Source: Pseudoxanthomonas sp.
Lineage (GTDB): Bacteria; Pseudomonadota; Gammaproteobacteria; Xanthomonadales; Xanthomonadaceae
Assembly: GCA_026785795.1 (NCBI GenBank)
Contig: JAJAZJ010000064.1
Span: forward strand, 1-7,540
Reading direction: 5' to 3'
DNA: 7,540 bases
In this document: one piece after another, positions 1 through 3,832 of the stretch
Position numbering within the stretch: the first letter of the stretch is position 1
Layout: the number at the start of each line of letters is the position of its first letter
Translations under genes and position numbers: made by a program
The notes under the pieces: model-generated
The model's database searches: none
The model's input: the letters and a program-made list of their open reading frames with translations, nothing else
What the model was told of the DNA's origin: nothing

Positions 1-27
1 GAGCATCGCGCGCTGCGCGCGATGCTC
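1..27. repeat. REP-like perfect palindrome
   Basis: Bases 1-12 are the exact reverse complement of 16-27, leaving a 3-base loop: a 12-bp GC-rich stem closed by GAGCATC/GATGCTC. The GCGCGCGATGCT arm matches the end of the neighbouring palindrome at 58-84, so the two are probably members of one extragenic palindrome family in inverted arrangement. The element may extend past the window start. No coding function is suggested. Confidence 0.6.
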
Positions 28-57
28 TTCGCGCTTCGTGTACAAGAAGGCAGAAAA

Positions 58-84
58 GCATCGCGCGCAGGGCGCGCTCCTACA
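58..84 (-). repeat. REP sequence, GTAGGAGCG class
   Basis: Read on the minus strand it begins TGTAGGAGC and forms a GCGCGC stem (63-68 with 72-77) around a 3-base loop, then ends GATGCT. This head-plus-palindrome layout is the usual form of REP sequences in xanthomonads and pseudomonads. A second member of the class, with a different stem, lies at 1271-1297. Together with 1-27 it makes a small REP cluster beyond the 3' end of the TonB-like gene. Confidence 0.65.
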
Positions 85-107
85 GAATTGCTGCGCTACG
101 CGTTCCA

Positions 108-137
108 AGCCTTTCCCCCGGTAGCGGGGGAAAGGCT
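108..137 (-). terminator. Hairpin after the TonB-like gene, probable terminator
   Basis: A perfect 13-bp stem (108-120 with 125-137) closes on a 4-base loop; its arms include CTTTCCCCC and GGGGGAAAG. It starts 8 bases past the stop codon of the minus-strand TonB-like gene, where an intrinsic terminator would be expected. The downstream T-tract on the minus strand is weak (CTTGGAAC), so termination may be inefficient or the hairpin may mainly protect the 3' end. Because it is a palindrome it could act on either strand. Confidence 0.55.
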
Positions 138-145
138 CTGCAGTC

Positions 146-802
146 TTACTGCATGGAGAAGGCGATCGGCACCAGTCCGTAGGCCTGCACCGCGCGTCCA
201 TCCTGCATGGCCGGCTGGAACCGCCAGTGCCTCAGCACGTAGTCGCGCGCCGTGCGGTCCAGCAGGCGATTGCCGCTGCTCTGCTCAATCGCTACCTGCA
301 GCGGCCTGCCGTCCACGTCCACCAGCACCTTCAACAGCACGTTGCCCTGGATTCCGGCAAGCGCGGTTTCGCGCGGGTAGGGCGGCGGCGGGGCGACAAG
401 ATAGGCCAGGGTGCTTGAAGCGATCGGCCCCGCGCTGGCGGGCGTCGCCTCCACACCGCCATCCACCTGCGGCATGGGTGGGCTGGTGGCCAGGCTGCCG
501 CCCTCCACGATCACCGGCGCGGGTTGCGGCGCCTTTACCGCCCTTGCGATGCGGGCGGGCGCCGGCCTTTGCACCTGCGGGGTGGGCTGGGCGACGGCCA
601 CCGGTTCGATGATTGGTGGCTTCGGGTCAAGGAAGATGATCTGTGGCTTGCCGCGATCCAGCTGCACCTGCATGAGTGGCGCGGACATTGGAATCAGCAG
701 CAGCAGGAAGGCCAGCACGTGCACCGCCAGTGCCGCGGCAATGGCCAGGATGCGAGCAAGTTCGGGACGGGTTTCGGAATGCAGCGGGTGTGTGCGAACC
801 AT
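146..802 (-). CDS. TonB-family protein (energy transducer type)
   Basis: This encodes a 218-residue protein. Residues 1-16 are short and cytoplasmic with basic residues, about 17-38 form one hydrophobic segment (ILAIAAALAVHVLAFLLLLI), and 55-140 are rich in proline and alanine (PKPPIIEP, TPQVQRPAPAR), as in the periplasm-spanning part of TonB. About 139-217 is a TonB C-terminal domain, with PPYPRETA, GNVLLKVLVDVDGRP and the characteristic LRHWRFQPA. By family, such proteins couple the inner-membrane proton motive force, through ExbB/ExbD, to outer-membrane receptors. No exbB, exbD or receptor gene is nearby, so the partner and substrate are unknown; a TonB-domain protein with another envelope role is possible. 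The ATG at 802 is chosen over an in-frame ATG at 853 because GGAGGTGG lies just before it and the membrane segment then sits at the usual position. Confidence 0.88.
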   Translation of the reverse strand: MVRTHPLHSETRPELARILAIAAALAVHVLAFLLLLIPMSAPLMQVQLDRGKPQIIFLDPKPPIIEPVAVAQPTPQVQRPAPARIARAVKAPQPAPVIVEGGSLATSPPMPQVDGGVEATPASAGPIASSTLAYLVAPPPPYPRETALAGIQGNVLLKVLVDVDGRPLQVAIEQSSGNRLLDRTARDYVLRHWRFQPAMQDGRAVQAYGLVPIAFSMQ

Positions 803-805
803 GAT

Positions 806-813
806 CCACCTCC
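806..813 (-). promoter_or_regulatory. Ribosome binding site that sets the TonB-like start
   Basis: On the minus strand GGAGGTGG is followed by ATC and the ATG at 802, with 6 bases between GGAGG and ATG. This near-consensus Shine-Dalgarno sequence fixes the start codon and argues against the longer reading from 853. I could not pick a convincing promoter further upstream; a TTGACC at 859-864 (minus) has no good -10 partner. Confidence 0.8.
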
Positions 814-1089
814 ATAGCGTGTATGTGAGAGGAACAACGCATGGGCACGGCATACGGGGTCAAGTGTGGGTACTGCCTGCCCGTGATTGAGCGTGCGCCG
901 ACTGTGGCGGGTTTGCAAGCGGGGTTTGTGGCCAGTCGTGCACGGGTCCCAGGCACGCAGGGCTTCAGCCTTATTCTGCGGAGACTTTCACCAAGGCCCG
1001 TCTGGTGATCCAGCAGGCGTCGCCTGATGCGCCTTATGCGCGCTGTTTTTCTTGGTGGGTGTGTTCTGGAAATCGGTGCTAGCGCCCAT
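814..1089. other. Intergenic stretch without a recognisable gene
   Basis: No reading frame here has a good start signal or resembles a family I recognise. The 5' leader and promoter of the TonB-like gene should lie within it, near its left end. Small inverted repeats are present (CAGGCG/CGCCTG around 1014-1026, and CACCA/TGGTG near 990-1006), and a run of five T occurs near 1046-1050, but none makes a convincing terminator or RNA gene. Confidence 0.4.
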
Positions 1090-1204
1090 GGCGGGTCTTG
1101 ACCGGCTACGGGCGAAGCCGGGATGCGCACGTCGCGGATCGCGATTGTCAGATAACGCTTCGCGGCTTCCGAACGATTGGCGGCGGGACGGGGTCCGCCC
1201 TATG
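1090..1204 (+). repeat. 115-bp direct repeat, copy A
   Basis: Aligns without gaps to 1354-1468 over 115 bases with about 19 mismatches by hand count, roughly 83% identity. Both copies start GGCGGGTCTTGACC and end CCTATG, and share the blocks GGGCGAAGCCGGGAT and ATTGTCAGATAACGC. Near the left end each copy can fold a small hairpin: CCGGC/GCCGG here and CCCGGC/GCCGGG in copy B, so the stem persists although bases differ. Open reading frames through this region on both strands look like products of the repeat rather than genes. I do not recognise the repeat family. Confidence 0.75.
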
Positions 1205-1270
1205 TATTCTGCAGACATACAGACCACGTGATCGTGTCCCAGCCGAACGATACGCGGCCTGAGGTTACAT

Positions 1271-1297
1271 GTAGGAGCGGCCCATGGCCGCGAGCTC
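1271..1297 (+). repeat. REP sequence, GTAGGAGCG class
   Basis: GTAGGAGCGGCC, then CAT as the loop, then GGCCGCGAGCTC. The stem is GCGGCC (1277-1282) with GGCCGC (1286-1291). The GTAGGAG head is the same as in the REP at 58-84, but this copy is on the opposite strand. It lies between the two 115-bp direct repeats. Confidence 0.7.
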
Positions 1298-1353
1298 TTG
1301 ACCTTGGAACCGGTTCGCAATCGCCCGCTCACAGATACCCACAACATACGGAG

Positions 1354-1468
1354 GGCGGGTCTTGACCCGGCATGGGCGAAGCCGGGATACGCATGTTGCG
1401 AGTCGCAATTGTCAGATAACGCGTCGCCGCATTCGAACGATATGCGGCGGGCCGGGGCCCGTCCTATG
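1354..1468 (+). repeat. 115-bp direct repeat, copy B
   Basis: Second copy of the repeat described at 1090-1204, in the same orientation, 264 bp downstream start to start. Its right end (CCTATG) lies only a few bases from the RHS-like remnant at 1473, so the repeat boundary may coincide with the point where that gene was cut. A 15-base block, CGAACGATACGCGGC, near 1242-1256 matches part of the repeat and may be a scrap of a third copy. Confidence 0.75.
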
Positions 1469-1472
1469 CGCA

Positions 1473-1592
1473 CTGGATATTGATCAAGCGGCCCGTGCCC
1501 GGCCCGTAGTAGTAGTTAGCGTAGTCCTTCACCCCCGCCAGCTTCCACGACTTCAGGTTGTCCAGGGCATCATAGGTGAAGGGATGCCAGTC
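1473..1592 (-). pseudogene. RHS/YD-repeat protein remnant
   Basis: The minus strand reads WHPFTYDALDNLKSWKLAG, then VKDYANYYYGPGTGRLINIQ. The pattern FTYDALDNL...W...YYYGPGTGRL is typical of one YD repeat of an RHS protein (large shells that deliver C-terminal toxins or act in contact-dependent competition). Only about 40 codons remain of a family whose members usually exceed 1000 residues. Upstream the similarity stops at a REP-pair element (1595), downstream at direct repeat copy B (1468). There is no start signal, and the surrounding open frame (to 1694) runs into REP sequence, so it should not be expressed as a functional protein. The family call rests on motif recognition only. Confidence 0.6.
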
Positions 1593-1594
1593 GA

Positions 1595-1676
1595 GTAACC
1601 CGGGTAAGGCCCAGGGCCGCACACGGGAATTGGAAGCATAGAAGCGCCCCGGGTACGATCCGCTTACCCGGGCTAC
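1595..1676. repeat. REP-pair element, copy 1 (GTAGCCCGGGTAAG ends)
   Basis: The left end is GTAACCCGGGTAAG and the right end CTTACCCGGGCTAC, so the termini are 14-bp inverted repeats with one mismatch. Each half is itself a hairpin: CCCGGGT (1599-1605) with ACACGGG (1621-1627, one mismatch), and CCCGGGT (1648-1654) with ACCCGGG (1666-1672). This inverted pair of REP units is the layout of a BIME or small MITE. It separates the RHS remnant from the unrelated gene tail at 1682. A second copy lies at 2060-2148. Confidence 0.75.
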
Positions 1677-1681
1677 GCGGG

Positions 1682-1750
1682 CTGCCCAAAGCACAACAGA
1701 AGCTTGTCAGCCAGGTCATCGACTCGGTGCTTGCGCAGGCCGCTCGCTGA
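1682..1750 (+). pseudogene. 3' end of an unidentified gene, truncated
   Basis: The frame reads LPKAQQKLVSQVIDSVLAQ, then AAR and a TGA stop at 1748-1750. A strong terminator hairpin follows 20 bp later, so stop plus terminator look like an authentic gene end. Upstream, coding sense is lost immediately at the REP-pair element ending at 1676, so only 22 codons survive. The amphipathic ending resembles the C-terminus of some small HTH regulators, but it is too short to identify; treat the function as unknown. Confidence 0.4.
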
Positions 1751-1770
1751 TTGCGATCGCCACAAACAAC

Positions 1771-1801
1771 AAGGCCCGCAACATTGCGGGCCTTCTGCGT
1801 T
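1771..1801 (+). terminator. Rho-independent terminator, possibly bidirectional
   Basis: AAGGCCCGCAA (1771-1781) pairs perfectly with TTGCGGGCCTT (1784-1794), an 11-bp stem. The plus-strand tail is CTTCTGCGTT and the minus-strand tail is TTGTTGTTTG, so either direction is possible. It follows the truncated gene tail ending at 1750 and also lies beyond the 3' end of the RAYT remnant on the other strand. Confidence 0.75.
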
Positions 1802-1822
1802 ATGAGGGACCAGTCCTATAGG

Positions 1823-1847
1823 TTGGGGTGGGCGTAGCGATGCCCAA
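1823..1847 (+). repeat. REP unit at the 3' side of the RAYT remnant
   Basis: TTGGG (1823-1827) and CCCAA (1843-1847) form the outer arms, with GGGC and GCCC allowing an alternative inner pairing. It follows TATAGG and shares the TAGGTTGGGGTG head with the REP at 2301-2329 but in the opposite orientation, as expected for the flanking pair of a RAYT gene. Confidence 0.5.
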
Positions 1848-1852
1848 AATGG

Positions 1853-2053
1853 TTACATCTCTCCTGCTTCAGAAACTGCGTCTGTGCCGGACGCCCAGTC
1901 TGTCGGCATCCAGCCCAGACGAATATACCGATGGATCGAACTGTACGGCCAATCCGACGCTTGTGACGTATGGCCGTGCTTGACCGGGTTGATGTGCACG
2001 TAGTCCATGTGCCGATGCAGGTCATCCTCGTCTGTGATCAGGTGTTCCCAGAA
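1853..2053 (-). pseudogene. RAYT transposase, C-terminal fragment
   Basis: The minus strand encodes 66 residues from FWEHLITDEDDLHRHMDYVH through INPVKHG, DWPYSSIHRYIRLGW and MPTDW to a TAA stop at 1855-1853. These are hallmark segments of REP-associated tyrosine transposases (Y1 transposase fold, IS200/IS605-like): the FWEH box, the tyrosine-bearing helix (DYVHINPVKHG, whose Tyr is the likely nucleophile) and the WPYSS...GW tail. The reading loses similarity just upstream of FWEH and enters REP sequence at 2060. In intact relatives a start codon lies over 100 residues earlier. The matching N-terminus is at 2151-2279 on the same strand. Confidence 0.75.
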
Positions 2054-2059
2054 GCAGGC

Positions 2060-2148
2060 GTAGCCCGGGTAAGGCCAAAGGCCGCACCCGGGGACACGTA
2101 GAGGTTATGTGGAAGGCACCCCAGGTGCGCTCTGCTTACCTGGGCTAC
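2060..2148. repeat. REP-pair element, copy 2, inside the RAYT gene
   Basis: The ends are GTAGCCCGGGTAAG and CTTACCTGGGCTAC, a 14-bp inverted repeat with one mismatch. The left half folds CCCGGGT (2064-2070) with ACCCGGG (2086-2092), with an inner GGCC/GGCC stem; the right half folds CCCAGGT (2120-2126) with ACCTGGG (2138-2144). The G-to-A change in one arm of the right half is matched in the other, so base pairing is kept. It is the same family as 1595-1676 but unlike the TAGGTTGGGG REPs that flank the RAYT unit. It supplies the stop codon (2147-2145) of the N-terminal RAYT fragment. Confidence 0.8.
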
Positions 2149-2279
2149 GCTGGCTTGACCACCCGCACCGCATTGCGCAGGTCGGCTATCCGATCGGTGA
2201 GCAGGGTGCGCGAGCACTCGGCCAAGTTGACCGTGAAGAAGTAGGTGCCGCCCGCTTGTCGGCTACGCCGGTATTCCAT
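2145..2279 (-). pseudogene. RAYT transposase, N-terminal fragment
   Basis: From ATG at 2279 the minus strand reads MEYRRSRQAGGTYFFTVNLA, then ECSRTLLTDRIADLRNAVRV and VKPA before TAG. The start matches the typical RAYT beginning (YRR....GGTYFFTV beta strand, then a helix). The last two residues and the stop come from the REP-pair element. The missing middle would contain the HUH metal-binding motif, so no active enzyme can be made. The start has no strong ribosome binding site (AAGGCGAC lies rather far upstream). With the C-terminal piece at 1853-2053 it accounts for about 109 residues, against a usual RAYT length of roughly 150-180. Confidence 0.75.
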
Positions 2280-2300
2280 GCCTGCATCGTCGCCTTGACT

Positions 2301-2329
2301 GTTGGGGTTCGCAAGCTCACCCCAACCTA
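2301..2329 (-). repeat. REP unit at the 5' side of the RAYT remnant
   Basis: GTTGGGGT (2301-2308) pairs perfectly with ACCCCAAC (2319-2326) around a 10-base loop. Read on the minus strand it starts TAGGTTGGGGTG, the same 12 bases as the opposite end of the unit at 1819-1830. It lies about 22 bp upstream of the RAYT start codon. Confidence 0.65.
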
Positions 2330-2353
2330 CTGCACTGATCTCAAGCTCCGGGC

Positions 2354-2371
2354 GCTGGCAATCCTGCCAGC
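2354..2371 (-). terminator. Hairpin directly after the SIMPL gene
   Basis: GCTGGCA (2354-2360) pairs with TGCCAGC (2365-2371) around a 4-base loop, beginning at the base after the TAG stop of the SIMPL gene. There is no T-tract on the minus strand (GCCCGGAG follows), so it is only a weak candidate for an intrinsic terminator. Confidence 0.35.
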
Positions 2372-3106
2372 CTAGTTACCCAGTTCGAACACCACGTCCA
2401 GGTTGATCGACAGCACGGTCTCGCCGGGCGACACGGGGGTGTCCATTTCCGCCTTGCCGCGGGCCATGGCCATCATTGGCACGGGCTGGAAACCGCCGCC
2501 GCCGCCTTCGGAGATGCTGACGATGCGGCGCACCCGCAGGCCCAGCGCCCTGGCATAGGTTTCCGCGCGCGCCTTGGCCTTGGCCAGCGCCGCCAGCCGG
2601 GCTTCGTCATAGACCGGGTCGGGATTGTCGATCTGGAAGCTGGGCCCGCTGATCTGATTGCTGCCCTGCGCGGCCAAGGCGTCCAGCACCTTGCCCAACT
2701 TGCTGATATCCCGCACCTTCAGGTTCACGGTATTGCTGGCCTGGTAGCCGGTGATCTGCGGCGCTTCATTCTCGACGTAGCGATACTGCGGGCTGAGGTT
2801 GATGCCGCTGGTCTGGATGTCCTTCTCGGCAATGCCCGCGGCCTTGATCGCGGCCATGACCTTGCTCATCTGCTCGGCGTTCTGGCGCATGGCGGTGTTG
2901 CCGTCCACGGCCTGGGTGACCACGCCTGCGGAAATCATCGCGACATCCGGCACCCGGCGTGCCTCGGCCTGGGCGGAGACGGACAGCAGGGTGCCGTCTG
3001 TGGACACGGACTGGCCGACGGCGGGCTGGGCGTGGGCGACCATGGTGCCGGCTCCAAGGGCAAGGGACAGGGCGATCAGTGCGGTCTGTAAGTAGGGGCG
3101 TTGCAT
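2372..3106 (-). CDS. SIMPL (DUF541) domain protein, exported
   Basis: A 244-residue protein. Residues 1-26 are a signal peptide: basic start, hydrophobic core TALIALSLALGAGTMVA, and a likely cleavage after AHA. About 38-242 match the SIMPL/DUF541 family: LSVSAQAEARRVPDVAMISA near the start, the helix KVMAAIKAAGIAEKDIQTSG, SPQYRY, ITGYQASNTVNLKVRD, then DEARLAALAKAKARAETYAR, VRRIVSISEGG and a closing SINLDVVFEL strand. Family members (BP26, YggE) are periplasmic or outer-membrane-associated; YggE has been linked to oxidative-stress protection and BP26 forms ring-like oligomers, but the biochemical role is unsettled. The length is normal for the family. The ATG at 3106 is supported by TGGAGA 5-6 bases upstream (3112-3117). 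It is transcribed divergently from maf across a 159-bp gap. Confidence 0.88.
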   Translation of the reverse strand: MQRPYLQTALIALSLALGAGTMVAHAQPAVGQSVSTDGTLLSVSAQAEARRVPDVAMISAGVVTQAVDGNTAMRQNAEQMSKVMAAIKAAGIAEKDIQTSGINLSPQYRYVENEAPQITGYQASNTVNLKVRDISKLGKVLDALAAQGSNQISGPSFQIDNPDPVYDEARLAALAKAKARAETYARALGLRVRRIVSISEGGGGGFQPVPMMAMARGKAEMDTPVSPGETVLSINLDVVFELGN

Positions 3107-3265
3107 GGGGTTCTCCAGTGGGGCTTCGGGCGCGGGGCGCTGGCGGGTAAGGTGGGCAGCGTGTTGCGTGAAGCATGAACGCGTTGTGAGCCAGGTCGGG
3201 GTTTGGCCAGACAGGGCGCGGGGCTACGGCCATTCAGTCAGCTAGCGCCCTGTATTCTTGCCCGC
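3107..3265. promoter_or_regulatory. Divergent intergenic region between SIMPL gene and maf
   Basis: This 159-bp gap must hold the promoters of the leftward SIMPL gene and of the rightward maf-rng cluster. On the minus side the SIMPL ribosome binding site (TGGAGA, 3112-3117) is clear. On the plus side only the TATTCT near maf stands out. I see no convincing operator palindrome or riboswitch. Confidence 0.5.
3253..3258 (+). promoter_or_regulatory. Candidate -10 box for maf
   Basis: TATTCT (TG just before it) lies 7 bases upstream of the maf ATG, which would put the transcript start at or within a base or two of the ATG. No Shine-Dalgarno sequence is visible between the box and the ATG. A -35 partner is weak (CCATTC at 3230-3235). 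The prediction is a leaderless or near-leaderless mRNA; the promoter itself is only suggested by sequence. Confidence 0.35.
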
Positions 3266-3832
3266 ATGCTGCATCTTGCATCCCAATCGCCCCGCAGGGC
3301 CGAATTGCTGGCCCGCCTGGGGCTGGACTTCGGCGTGCTGGAGCTCGACCTGCCCGAACACCGCCAGCCCGGCGAGCCCGCGGAGGAGTACGTGCGCCGC
3401 GTGGCCCGTGAAAAAGCCGGCGCCGGTTTGCTGCAGGTGATGGCGGTGGCCAATGCGGTGGTGCTGGGCGCAGACACCGAAGTAATCGTGGATGACGAGG
3501 TATTCGGCAAGCCGGCAGACGCGCAGGCCGCAGCGGCCATGCTGCGGCGGCTGTCCGGGCGCAGCCATGGCGTGGTGTCGGCCGTGTCGGTGGTCAGCGC
3601 CGGGCGCGAAGCCCAGGCGGTGTCGGTGTCCGAGGTCCGCTTCATGCCGCTGAGTGAAGCTGATATCGCGGCCTACCTGGCCACGGACGAGTGGCGCGGC
3701 AAGGCCGGCGCCTATGCCATCCAGGGGCGCGCTGAAAGCTTCGTCGAGCATCTGTCCGGCAGCTACTCCGGGGTGATGGGACTGCCGCTGCAGCAGACCG
3801 CGCAGCTGCTGCGTTCATTCGGGGTGTTGTGA
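3266..3832 (+). CDS. maf: Maf nucleotide pyrophosphatase (YhdE type)
   Basis: A 188-residue protein, the usual Maf length. Maf enzymes hydrolyse nucleoside triphosphates to monophosphate and pyrophosphate; the YhdE branch prefers dTTP and UTP and is thought to clean up modified nucleotides in the cytoplasm. Visible motifs are [16 protein letters not shown] (4-19), catalytic-site GADTEV with Asp70, GKP (81-83), [12 protein letters not shown] (98-109), [10 protein letters not shown] (145-154) and [11 protein letters not shown] (165-175). Arg11, Lys50 and Gln153 sit where the dTTP/UTP-specific subfamily has its substrate-selecting Arg, Lys and Gln; the YceF (7-methyl-GTP) type would differ there. 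ADTEV differs slightly from the common ADTVV. The ATG at 3266 is chosen over an upstream in-frame start at 3203 because family proteins begin directly at this motif. Its TGA overlaps the rng ATG. Confidence 0.92.
   Translation: MLHLASQSPRRAELLARLGLDFGVLELDLPEHRQPGEPAEEYVRRVAREKAGAGLLQVMAVANAVVLGADTEVIVDDEVFGKPADAQAAAAMLRRLSGRSHGVVSAVSVVSAGREAQAVSVSEVRFMPLSEADIAAYLATDEWRGKAGAYAIQGRAESFVEHLSGSYSGVMGLPLQQTAQLLRSFGVL

Larger units (their letters stand above)
1819..2329 (-). mobile_element. Degenerate RAYT unit bounded by inverted REP ends
   Basis: The unit starts TAGGTTGGGGTG (1819-1830) and ends with the exact reverse complement CACCCCAACCTA (2318-2329). Between these lie, on the minus strand, the N-terminal (2279-2151) and C-terminal (2053-1853) codons of a REP-associated tyrosine transposase. 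RAYT genes are known to sit between inverted REP sequences that they recognise and probably mobilise as single-stranded DNA, which fits this layout. The central part of the transposase is missing and a REP pair of a different family (2060-2148) occupies its place, so the unit cannot move itself. Confidence 0.7.

Noticed and set aside
803..853. Longer start of the TonB-like gene
   Set aside because: The ATG at 802 has a near-consensus GGAGGTGG directly upstream, whereas the longer version would place that ribosome binding site inside the coding region.
1028..1052. Terminator near GCGCCTTATGCGCGCTGTTTTT
   Set aside because: The stem is only 4 bp (much of the similarity is a direct, not inverted, repeat), and no plus-strand gene ends upstream of it.
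1090..1468. CRISPR array
   Set aside because: Only two units, 115 bp long, 83% identical and 149 bp apart, with no short exact repeats or regular spacers, and no cas genes.
988..1473. A 161-codon minus-strand open frame with an internal repeat (HAYPGFAHAGSRP and RAHPGFARSRSRP)
   Set aside because: The internal repeat is just the translation of the two 115-bp DNA repeats; there is no start signal and no family resemblance.
1816..2025. A 69-codon minus-strand frame starting MTCIGTW
   Set aside because: It is out of frame with the RAYT C-terminal fragment, which shows the family motifs FWEH, YVHINPVKHG and WPYSS in the neighbouring frame.
2109..2375. An 88-codon plus-strand open frame
   Set aside because: It is antisense to the RAYT N-terminal fragment and runs through REP sequence; the minus strand carries the recognisable protein.
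3203..3265. Earlier maf start giving 21 extra residues
   Set aside because: The extra residues ([13 protein letters not shown]...) have no counterpart in Maf proteins, which begin at the LASQSPRR motif, and no ribosome binding site precedes 3203.
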